DNA of 18,550 nucleotides from SMWD01 sp051008895 (GTDB lineage: Bacteria; Pseudomonadota; Gammaproteobacteria; Steroidobacterales; GCA-2729495). Numbering within the stretch: position 1 is the stretch's first letter; every line of letters starts with the position of its first letter. The notes under the pieces were generated by a model. The model had not been told where the DNA came from. It saw only the letters and a list, made by a program, of their open reading frames with translations, and did no database searches. Positions 8,975 to 15,971 of this stretch are shown piece by piece. The stretch lies in the NCBI GenBank assembly GCA_051008895.1, contig JBPCXI010000200.1:1-18550 (forward strand), read 5' to 3'. Position numbers and translations under genes: made by a program.

Positions 8975-9147
8975 CACAACGCGTTTCGAGCCGCCTAGAC
9001 CAACTGCAGCGCGCTACCGGGCATTCCGAAACCTGGCCGACGTGTCGGGGCCGGCGACTGTGACATAATCCCGGTAGCAGGCACGGGTATTCGCGCCCGC
9101 CGTATACTAGGATAATCAGCTTGCCCGTCCGTCGCCGCGCTCAGCCC

Positions 9148-9163
9148 CATCCGGCGCCGGATG
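9148..9163. promoter_or_regulatory. Perfect 16-bp palindrome before the ATPase gene
   Basis: CATCCGGCGCCGGATG is a perfect uninterrupted palindrome 26 bp before the ATPase start. Upstream, GTATACTAGGATAATC (9102-9117) offers -10-like hexamers TATACT and GATAAT, without a good -35. The palindrome would then be in the transcribed leader, acting as an operator or a leader structure. The remainder of 8975-9189 holds no coding frame that I can support. Confidence 0.5.
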
Positions 9164-9189
9164 CCAACATGACGAACACAGAATAAATA

Positions 9190-10500
9190 ATGTACGAAAA
9201 ACACTTCGGACTCGACTGCCGGCCTTTCGACCTCTCCCCCGACCCACGCTTCCTGTTCATGACGTCGCAGCATGCCCGGGCCGTCGCGAACATCAAGTTC
9301 GCGCTGATGAACCGTGACAGCTTCGTGATCATCACCGGGGAAATCGGCATCGGGAAGACGACCGTGCTCAATACGGTGCTGGAAGATCTCGGCGACGAAT
9401 TCATCACCGCGAAGCTCACGCACACGACCCTTTCGCACATTGAACTGCTACAAGCGCTGCTGTCGGCGTTCGGCATGCCGATGTACACCAAGAAGAAAGT
9501 TCTGCTGCTCGACAAACTGCGGGAATTCTTCCTTGATCAGAACACGAAGGGCAAGCACGTCGTCATCATCGTCGACGAAGCGCAGAACCTCAGCGCACCG
9601 GCGCTCGAAGAACTGCGCCTGCTGTCCTGCATCGATACGGCGGATCGCAAGATCGTATCGATCGTGCTGACCGGCCAACGCGGCCTCGACGACGTCGTCG
9701 ATTCGCCGGGGCTCGCTCAACTCCGCCAACGCTCACGATTGCGCCAGCGACTGGATGCGCTGAATGAGGACGAGTCGTTCGACTACATCCGCCACCGCAT
9801 GAAAGTTGCCGGAGGTGATGCGGACGAGGCATTCGAACCCGACGCAATCATCGAGATCCACCGGCTCGCATTCGGCATACCGCGGCTGATCAACACACTA
9901 TGCGACACCGCGCTAATGTCGTGCATGGTCGACGAGAAAGATAAAGTGACCGTCGAATGTGTTGACGCGGTGGTGCAGGAATTGCGCTGGCAGTGGTTCG
10001 AAGACCGCGACCAGGAGAAGTCGATGCCGAAGCCGCTGCCGACCGCGAGGCCGACAGATCCGATGGTCAATCTGACCGTATTCCGGGCCGGCCAGTTCGT
10101 CGAACAACTCCGCGCAGAGCACTTCCCGATCGTTATCGGCCGCAGCAATGCAAACGACCTCGTCATCGTGGACAAGCAGGTCAGTCGCCGGCATGCGCTG
10201 ATCGACTGCATCAGCGGCATCTTCGTCATCGAAGACCTGAACAGCAAGAACGGAATCCTGGTCAACCGCAAGCGCCGCTCGCGATCGCTGCTACGAACCG
10301 GTGACACGATTACGCTCGGACAGCTGGATATCTCATTCCAGATGGGCGAAGCGGAAACCGGTGCCGACGGGATCAAGACCCTGCAACCGAGCGAACACAG
10401 CGAAACGATTGTCTTTCCGGAATCCGCAGCAGAGCCTGCAGCCGAGTCGGCGCAGGCCGAGCCGGACGACCCGACCGGCAGCCACGAATACCAGCTCTAG
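9190..10500 (+). CDS. PEP-CTERM-locus secretion ATPase (ExeA-like AAA+) with C-terminal FHA domain
   Basis: A 436-residue cytoplasmic protein. It begins MYEKHFGLDCRPFDLSPDPRFLF, the hallmark of the ExeA/GspA-like ATPases found in PEP-CTERM loci. Walker A is GEIGIGKT (50-57) and Walker B VVIIVDE (124-130). The sensor/arginine region is LRQRSRLRQRLDAL (178-191), and the lid has FGIPRLINTLCD (228-239). After a charged linker (about 270-292) comes an FHA domain (about 294-385): G317-R318-S319, S332 and H335, and NSKNG (351-355) are the phosphothreonine-binding positions. A low-complexity Ala/Glu tail ends the protein. The ATPase family is about 270-350 residues as I know it, so the FHA part is an addition. 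The start ATG has only a weak ribosome-binding site. It converges on the FemAB-like gene at a 15-bp gap. Confidence 0.92.
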   Translation: MYEKHFGLDCRPFDLSPDPRFLFMTSQHARAVANIKFALMNRDSFVIITGEIGIGKTTVLNTVLEDLGDEFITAKLTHTTLSHIELLQALLSAFGMPMYTKKKVLLLDKLREFFLDQNTKGKHVVIIVDEAQNLSAPALEELRLLSCIDTADRKIVSIVLTGQRGLDDVVDSPGLAQLRQRSRLRQRLDALNEDESFDYIRHRMKVAGGDADEAFEPDAIIEIHRLAFGIPRLINTLCDTALMSCMVDEKDKVTVECVDAVVQELRWQWFEDRDQEKSMPKPLPTARPTDPMVNLTVFRAGQFVEQLRAEHFPIVIGRSNANDLVIVDKQVSRRHALIDCISGIFVIEDLNSKNGILVNRKRRSRSLLRTGDTITLGQLDISFQMGEAETGADGIKTLQPSEHSETIVFPESAAEPAAESAQAEPDDPTGSHEYQL

Positions 10501-10507
10501 TTCGCGC

Positions 10508-10526
10508 TGCCCGGGCTAACCGGGCA
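10508..10526. terminator. Hairpin at the ATPase/FemAB convergent junction
   Basis: TGCCCGG-GCTAA-CCGGGCA gives a 7-bp, mostly G-C stem with a 5-base loop, 7 bp after the ATPase stop and overlapping the FemAB stop codon. It could end transcription from both sides, but no T-run follows on either strand, so it is not a classical intrinsic terminator. Confidence 0.4.
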
Positions 10527-11541
10527 AGCCACGCGCGATGATCGGACCGACCACACGGGTCAGCGACGTCGGCAGCTTCTTCCAGATAGCGATCGCCATT
10601 CGATATTTCGGGTTACCGGGACTCATGTCGGGCATCGACTCCTGACGGATCAACCGATACTGAAAATACAGCGGTTGCGGCGTAAAGCCCCAGTGTTTCT
10701 TGAAGCGGTAGGAACCGGTGCCTTCCCGGCTGCGCCCATAGTCGAATATCCGTATCCCGGCCTCGCAGGAGCGGCGCATCAACTCCCAGTACATGAAATC
10801 GTTAGCCATCAGCGAGCGGGCCGACGCGAGGCTGCCGCCGTAGTACGGAATGACTTCGTCGTTGAAGTAGTAGCTCATAACGCTCGCCACCGGCGCGTCG
10901 TCCTTGAATACCGTCAGCACGCGGCAATCGGCACCGAAGGCGTCACGAATCGCTTCGAAATACTTTCGCGCCAGCACGGGCGTGCCGAGGTTGCGATAAC
11001 TCTCGGAGAACACGGCGTAGAAATTGTCGAGGTTGCCCTCCTCTCGTGACACCAGCTCATGCTTGATGCCCTTGCGGACCATCGCTCGCTGCTTGCGCGG
11101 AATCGACAACAGGCACTCATCGGGCGTCGCCGGAATCTCCTGGCGAAACGTCACATACTCCGACTTTGTCAGCCAGTCGTTGCCGACCGGCTCGCGATTG
11201 CGAAACTCGATGAAATCGACACCCAATTCCTCGCCCGATTTGATCGCCTGCGCCTCGAGGGCTCGAGCGGCGTCGTCGTCGGCTGCCAGCACGCCACCGT
11301 AGGCCTGAAACGGCACGGACGCGAGCTGGTTGCTGAACAGCAGGCTGCGGATGTGCACGAGCGGCAACACGCCACGAATCGTCCCTTCTGACTCCGCGAT
11401 CAGGTAGTGACCCTGATGGCCGAGCGCGGACTCGAAAACCTGTTTCCATTCGGCGCGGTGAAAAAACGTGCCGTTCTCGTGCCCGGTGACGAAATCGTTC
11501 CAGGCGGTTACATCACTTTGTTCTAAATGCCGTACTTTCAT
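10516..11541 (-). CDS. FemAB-like protein of the XrtA/PEP-CTERM system
   Basis: A 341-residue protein of the FemAB/GNAT-fold group. Recognisable features are an N-terminal WNDFVTGHENGTFFHRAEWK block, GVLPLVHIRSLLFSNQLASVPFQAYGG-type core sequence (57-83), the basic IPRKQRAMVRKGIKH segment (147-161), and the closing FDYGRS...GSYRFKKHWGF motif (266-286). This pattern fits the PEP-CTERM-associated FemAB subfamily. FemAB proteins transfer aminoacyl groups from aminoacyl-tRNA to peptidoglycan precursors; in these loci the substrate is unknown and may be a sugar amine of the polymer. The start is ATG 11541 with a weak AAAGAA upstream. It is the only minus-strand gene between the ATPase and the sugar transferase, and it is divergent from the latter across 417 bp. 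Confidence 0.9.
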   Translation of the reverse strand: MKVRHLEQSDVTAWNDFVTGHENGTFFHRAEWKQVFESALGHQGHYLIAESEGTIRGVLPLVHIRSLLFSNQLASVPFQAYGGVLAADDDAARALEAQAIKSGEELGVDFIEFRNREPVGNDWLTKSEYVTFRQEIPATPDECLLSIPRKQRAMVRKGIKHELVSREEGNLDNFYAVFSESYRNLGTPVLARKYFEAIRDAFGADCRVLTVFKDDAPVASVMSYYFNDEVIPYYGGSLASARSLMANDFMYWELMRRSCEAGIRIFDYGRSREGTGSYRFKKHWGFTPQPLYFQYRLIRQESMPDMSPGNPKYRMAIAIWKKLPTSLTRVVGPIIARGLPG

Positions 11542-11958
11542 ATTCTTTGTCGTTATTTACGCCCCCACTGTCGCGGTCTCGCAGCGCCCGGCCCGCGGGC
11601 ATTTCCGGGTCATGCCCGCACTGCGCGGCGTCAATTGGACCATCAACGGCCGGTCCGCAAAAGGTCAGCGGTCACAATCGGCCACAGAAGCCGCTTGGCG
11701 ACAGAGGCCCATGGCGCCGCCGTCGCCGATGAAATATAATCAGACCGCGCATCGGCACTTGGGTTTTTACATAATTATCCGGCCGTTGCGGGGGTTTTTT
11801 GCAAATTTCTCTAAGCGATACCAATAGCAATACTAAGCGGGTATTGGGATCTGGATCACAGGAGCGGAGCAGCAAACAGGGTAACCTCGTCCGGTCGCCA
11901 GTCGCGCCCGACGTGCGCTGTCGACGCCGGCAACAATGATAACAACGGCTGACATCGG
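11542..11958. other. 417-bp divergent intergenic region (FemAB / sugar transferase)
   Basis: No gene is supported here. For the minus strand, a perfect 8-bp inverted repeat GCGGGCAT (11595-11602) / ATGCCCGC (11612-11619) lies 53 bp before FemAB. For the plus strand, a perfect -10 TATAAT sits at 11735-11740 with only a weak -35, about 220 bp before the sugar transferase. Further down are a direct repeat CTAAGCG (11811-11817 and 11833-11839, 22 bp apart) and an inverted repeat CAATAC/GTATTG (11828-11833 / 11841-11846). The plus-strand leader is therefore long and partly structured. It does not match a riboswitch or JUMPstart element that I recognise. Confidence 0.5.
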
Positions 11959-13554
11959 TTGAGCAGACGATTCCTGAATCCGACATTCCTGTTCGCCAGC
12001 GTTGATTTCGCGCTCGCCGCGGCTTCATTCTGGATTGCATCAGCGTGGCTGTTCGAACTGGACCTCGATGCGGCAGGCCGCTATATCGGGCCACTCGCGC
12101 CGCGGGCCATAAGCTTTGCGGTGCTGGTCATGATCGGGCTGATGGCCATGGGGCTGTATCGGGCGCGTCAGCGGCCACGGACCTGGGAGACGGTCGCCCG
12201 CGTTATCGCCGGGGTCGCCGTCGGCACCGTCTGCTTCATCATGCTGTTTTACATGCTGCCGTACCTGGCTTCCGGTCGCGGCGTGCTCCTTGGCTCGCTC
12301 GTCTCAGCCTGCGCGCTGATCTCGGCCGGCCGCCTCATATTGCTTCGCTTCGTCGATCGTAACCCGGTCAAAACGCGAGTGCTCGTGCTCGGCACCGGTC
12401 CGAGTGCGCTTAAAATCGGCCGCCTGCGACGCGCGTCGGATCGGCGACGCTTTGAGGTAATCGGTTACGCGGCTGCGACGGAGCGCGATCATGCATCCGC
12501 CGAGCAATACCCCGAGCTGCGGCCGGTCATTCCGATTGAGAACGTCATGGGCTTTCCCGGGGTCGATGAAATCGTGGTCGCGCTCGACGAGCGACGCGGA
12601 ACGTTGCCGGTCGAACTGCTGCTGAAGCTGAAAGGCCGCGGTATTCCGGTAGTCGATATCATCGATTTTCTCGAGCGTGAGACCGGCCGCGTCGACCTCG
12701 ACCTCCTCTCGCCGTCGTGGTTCCTGTACACGCAGGCAGGCTATACGGACAGCATGTTCCGGGCGGCAAAACGCGTCGTGGACGTGCTGCTGAGTACGCT
12801 CGTGCTGGCCCTTACGTCCCCGATATTCCTGAGCGTCATCCTGCTGATCTGGATCGAGGACGGATTGCGCGCCCCCATCCTTTACCGACAGAAACGCGTC
12901 GGACGCGCGGACCTCGACTTCGAACTGCTGAAATTCCGGAGCATGCGCAGGGACGCGGAGGATGCCAGCGGCCCGCGCTGGGCAGGCGGCAAGAATGACG
13001 ATCGCGTGACGCGCATCGGGAAGATTATCCGCCGCTTCCGCATCGATGAACTACCGCAGCTGTTCAACGTGCTGCGCGGGGAAATGAGCATCGTAGGGCC
13101 GCGTCCGGAGCGGCCGGAATTCGTCGAACTACTGGCGTCCGAAATCCCGATGTTCGGCGTCCGGCATAACATGCGCCCGGGGTTGACCGGGTGGGCGCAG
13201 CTGAATTTCCCGTATGGCGCGTCGATTTCGGACGCCCGGGAGAAACTGAGCTACGACATCGCATACATCAAGAACGCAAGCATTCTGCTCGACTTGCGAA
13301 TCTTCCTCGAAACGATCGAGGTGGTCGTCTGGGGCAAGGCCATCAGCATGGCCGGATCGCCGCGCGGGCATGCGGGCAAGCAAGCCGAGGAACGCCGCCA
13401 GAAGAGCCGTGAGGTCGCTGCAGCGAAAGTCGATGCCGAAGCCGACGCCTCCGCGAGCACGAATGCATCGCCGGCCAAGATTCGGCCACTCGCCGCCGAA
13501 AGTGAACCTGGATCGCTGGAAGCATCCGGCAAAGTGGCCAGCCACCCGAGATAG
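11959..13554 (+). CDS. Polyprenyl-phosphate sugar transferase, EpsB type, PEP-CTERM associated
   Basis: A 531-residue initiating enzyme that should transfer a sugar-1-phosphate to undecaprenyl phosphate at the inner membrane. Four N-terminal membrane segments (about 8-32, 50-66, 80-102, 108-130) precede a nucleotide-binding-like domain (VLVLGTGPSA, 141-150). A fifth hydrophobic segment follows (275-300), then the catalytic domain with KRVVD, ILYRQKRVG, FELLKFRSM, the D363-E364 pair in RIDELPQLFN, IVGPRPERP (378-386) and RPGLTGWAQ (406-414). The start must be TTG 11959: an in-frame TGA is at 11950-11952 and the next Met falls inside the membrane region. The last 65 or so residues are a charged, Ala/Ser/Glu-rich tail beyond the usual end of the family. 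It is convergent with the nucleotidyltransferase at 4 bp. Confidence 0.93.
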   Translation: MSRRFLNPTFLFASVDFALAAASFWIASAWLFELDLDAAGRYIGPLAPRAISFAVLVMIGLMAMGLYRARQRPRTWETVARVIAGVAVGTVCFIMLFYMLPYLASGRGVLLGSLVSACALISAGRLILLRFVDRNPVKTRVLVLGTGPSALKIGRLRRASDRRRFEVIGYAAATERDHASAEQYPELRPVIPIENVMGFPGVDEIVVALDERRGTLPVELLLKLKGRGIPVVDIIDFLERETGRVDLDLLSPSWFLYTQAGYTDSMFRAAKRVVDVLLSTLVLALTSPIFLSVILLIWIEDGLRAPILYRQKRVGRADLDFELLKFRSMRRDAEDASGPRWAGGKNDDRVTRIGKIIRRFRIDELPQLFNVLRGEMSIVGPRPERPEFVELLASEIPMFGVRHNMRPGLTGWAQLNFPYGASISDAREKLSYDIAYIKNASILLDLRIFLETIEVVVWGKAISMAGSPRGHAGKQAEERRQKSREVAAAKVDAEADASASTNASPAKIRPLAAESEPGSLEASGKVASHPR

Positions 13555-13558
13555 CGCG

Positions 13559-14701
13559 TCAGGCAGCGCCCGGCCGCAGCCGTTGAATGCCCGGCTGGAC
13601 GTAGCGCACGTAGGCCTTATACGTCAGATGTCGGAGCAACACGAGTGGCGGCATGCGCACCCAGTGCGATCGTACGTATAGCAGCCAGCGGGCAACGCCG
13701 GCCGGCATACCCGGCGCATCCGGGTGCATAGGGAACAGCGCGAGCGGCACGAGACGATCCATCAACGCGACGACCGGCCGTGCGGGCGCGCCGACGGACA
13801 GCACGGCTCGCACGCGATCCGGCACGTCGGTGCCGAGAATACGCCGGGCATAGCGCAACGAGTAGAACGCCGGCAGCCGCAGATTCAGCTGCGTGGACCG
13901 CTCCGCGAAGCGGTCCCAGAATGCTTCGTCGCGTGTGGAAAAGTGTCTCAGCATCGCGTCGATATCGACCAGGTCCCGCAAACCGTCCGCGAGGTCGCCC
14001 TCGTACATCATGTGCGTCATCGCGTGCAGAACCAGGTCCGCGTCCGCCAGCGAGCTGAAACGCGAACCCGCAATCGGCTGAGCCGCGTCGAGCAATAACT
14101 GCGCATCCGGTCTGAATGGTGCGAAACGCCCCCGGATGTTGTGATGCACGTCCACTTCGATCTCTCGCTCATCGTGCACCATCGCCGGGATTTCGTGGGA
14201 CCATTCGCGGTAGAAACGCTGGTCATAGTCCGACAGCTTCGTTCCCTGCCAGCCATGGTCTTTCAGCAGCGTCTCAACGATCGCGAGATCTCGTTCGGAT
14301 ACGAGCAGATCCACGTCCGCGAATAGTCGACCGTTCGCATTCGGCAGGTCGTGCAGCAGATAGGCGGATCCTTTCAGCGCAATGACGGCAAAGGACCCAT
14401 GCTCACGTAATGCCCATGCAATGCGGTTGAGCTCCCATCGCGCCATCATGGCCCGGGCGTCGGCAACCGCCATCGCACTCTCGAGCTGCTCGACTGCGGC
14501 ATCGGGCAAGTCATCGAGGCACCCGCCCTCTTCGAGGCGCGCGGCCAACCAACCGAGCAGTCGCACGCGGCGCGCAGCCCTCAGTAGCAGGTCCAACTCG
14601 CGGTGCGAAAGCGAGCCGATTTCCAGCGGTCGCGCCAGCGCCGCCAGCAGCAAACGGCGAACCTCGGCGGCGGGATTTGCAGCGCTAGTCAAATCGGCCA
14701 T
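13559..14701 (-). CDS. NTP_transf_5-type nucleotidyltransferase, last gene of the HPr-rel-A operon
   Basis: A 380-residue protein. The nucleotidyltransferase core is visible as ALKGSAYLL (108-116), the metal-binding pair in ADVDLLV (D129, D131) and a third acidic strand EIEVDVHHNI (D184). The order K-G, DxD, then VDxHH is that of the uncharacterised nucleotidyltransferase family (PF14907). A helical C-terminal half follows. The frame also reads from TTG 14707, but ATG 14701 is the more natural start; it overlaps the kinase gene by 17 bp, so translation is probably coupled. Relatives in some lasso-peptide clusters modify a phosphorylated peptide; other relatives sit in exosortase loci with no known role. 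The substrate here is unknown. Confidence 0.85.
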   Translation of the reverse strand: MADLTSAANPAAEVRRLLLAALARPLEIGSLSHRELDLLLRAARRVRLLGWLAARLEEGGCLDDLPDAAVEQLESAMAVADARAMMARWELNRIAWALREHGSFAVIALKGSAYLLHDLPNANGRLFADVDLLVSERDLAIVETLLKDHGWQGTKLSDYDQRFYREWSHEIPAMVHDEREIEVDVHHNIRGRFAPFRPDAQLLLDAAQPIAGSRFSSLADADLVLHAMTHMMYEGDLADGLRDLVDIDAMLRHFSTRDEAFWDRFAERSTQLNLRLPAFYSLRYARRILGTDVPDRVRAVLSVGAPARPVVALMDRLVPLALFPMHPDAPGMPAGVARWLLYVRSHWVRMPPLVLLRHLTYKAYVRYVQPGIQRLRPGAA

Positions 14702-15629
14702 CGGCAAACTCGTCCAGCGCCGCGACGGCGTGCCGGAGATCCGAGTAGATCAGATCGAAGCAGCGCGCATTGTCGATCGCGCTGCGCAGCGCCTCGAAAC
14801 CATGCTCGCCGCGCAGTTCGTAATTGAAGGCATTGCTTGCCAGAACCATAAACCCGTCGGCCCGCGGTACCTCCTGCAGCGATAGATGCGCGTCCCGGAT
14901 CCAACGCGGGAATACGATCCAGCTGACGGCGGCGCGGCGGTTGGCTTTGAGGACGCTGTCGCGCGGCGGCTTTACATGCGCAATCGTCCCTTTCCGGGTC
15001 TCGGGTATCACCGGACCGAGTTCTGCGTCCGGAGCGAAAGCGCGAATCACGTCGATCGACTCATTTTTTAGCGCCATCGGCCGCGGAATCGGGACCACCT
15101 CTCGCGATCGGGGACAAATGAGCCCGAATTCGTCAGACAACAGGCGCCAACCACGATGGGCGAGCCCGGTGCAAAGCGTCGTCTTGCCGTCGCCCGGCGA
15201 CGCCGGCATGACCAGCGCGCGGCCGTCGCGCTCGAGCACGGCTGAGTGCAGCATCACGTAACGATGCGCGCGCAGCGCGATAACCAGATTGATGCCCCAT
15301 TCGAGCACAGCAAGCGCCTGCGGCGCCGGCATGTCCTCATGCGGCGCCCGACCGTCAACGGTAAATCGAACCATCCTGTCGCCAACCAGGCCATATCGTC
15401 TGCGCTCGCGCAGATCAACGTGGAAATTAAAGACCCGATTGTGATCGAGCAACGGGTAATCACGATACAACCGGTAAAGCGGCTCGTTGAGCGCCTCGAC
15501 GACGACCCGGATGCGGGCATCGAACGGCCCTATTCGGACCGGTAGTCCGGCGCCTCGAATCAGCGCCCGGAATTCATCCAGGGAAAGATCGCCAACAATT
15601 CGTCCCGGCTCGATGAGCGCCGCTGTCAC
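14685..15629 (-). CDS. HprK-related kinase A
   Basis: A 314-residue homologue of the C-terminal kinase domain of HPr kinase/phosphorylase. The central block has H128 (MLHSAVLE), the P-loop ASPGDGKTT (143-151) and SDE (165-167), which match the catalytic His, Walker A and acidic motif of HprK. The N-terminal 100 residues are not the DRTGG domain of true HprK. No HPr gene is near. The gene starts with GTG 15629, overlapping the PqqD stop as GTGA. Family and neighbours match the HPr-rel-A system. HprK homologues in some lasso-peptide clusters phosphorylate a peptide serine, so a peptide or protein target is plausible; this is inference. Confidence 0.9.
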   Translation of the reverse strand: MTAALIEPGRIVGDLSLDEFRALIRGAGLPVRIGPFDARIRVVVEALNEPLYRLYRDYPLLDHNRVFNFHVDLRERRRYGLVGDRMVRFTVDGRAPHEDMPAPQALAVLEWGINLVIALRAHRYVMLHSAVLERDGRALVMPASPGDGKTTLCTGLAHRGWRLLSDEFGLICPRSREVVPIPRPMALKNESIDVIRAFAPDAELGPVIPETRKGTIAHVKPPRDSVLKANRRAAVSWIVFPRWIRDAHLSLQEVPRADGFMVLASNAFNYELRGEHGFEALRSAIDNARCFDLIYSDLRHAVAALDEFADGRFD

Positions 15630-15925
15630 GTGCGATCGACCAGTCCGAGCTGCTCAAAGCGGTCGAGCATCGCCTCGATGTCGTCCACGTACTGCGAGTC
15701 AAGGTCAGACTCATCCCCTTCAGCGAGAACGCGCGCAATCTCATTGGCACTGAGGGGCTTTGTCAGCACGCTCGTCAGCAGGTGACGGCTCGCCGCGTTC
15801 AACAGGTGGGTGCTCCCGGATGGCCGGTGAAATGCGACGTGATCTCCGCCCCACTCCGCCCACAGCAGATCGTCGCTGCTGGCAGCGAGCCATTTTGCGT
15901 CGGAATAATCAATAGGTACGGTCAC
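15626..15925 (-). CDS. HPr-rel-A system PqqD family peptide chaperone
   Basis: A small protein of 99 residues with a PqqD-like fold pattern. A beta-rich start (DDLLWAEWGGDHVAFHRPSGSTHLLNAASRHLL, about 18-50) is followed by helices and a C-terminal helix ending FEQLGLVDRT. The core of strand-strand-LNxxS-helix is that of PqqD, which presents precursor peptides to modifying enzymes. It starts with GTG at 15925 without a clear ribosome-binding site, and lies 46 bp after the exported-protein gene. Its end overlaps the kinase start by 4 bp, so the two are translationally coupled. It is expected to recruit a peptide or protein substrate to the kinase. Confidence 0.85.
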   Translation of the reverse strand: MTVPIDYSDAKWLAASSDDLLWAEWGGDHVAFHRPSGSTHLLNAASRHLLTSVLTKPLSANEIARVLAEGDESDLDSQYVDDIEAMLDRFEQLGLVDRT

Positions 15926-15971
15926 TGCGCAATGACCGCGGAGGCGGCTCGCCGATGACTGCGGCGCCTAG

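Noticed and set aside
9080..9094. Sigma-54-like GGCACGGGTATTCGC before the ATPase gene
   Set aside because: The spacing between GG and GC is 11 bases; sigma-54 promoters need 10. Sigma-70-like -10 hexamers lie just downstream.
11840..11910. Possible c-di-GMP or other riboswitch in the sugar transferase leader (GGATCACAGG, CAGCAAACAGGG)
   Set aside because: The conserved core and pairing pattern of the known c-di-GMP class I or II aptamers is not present; only scattered short similarities.
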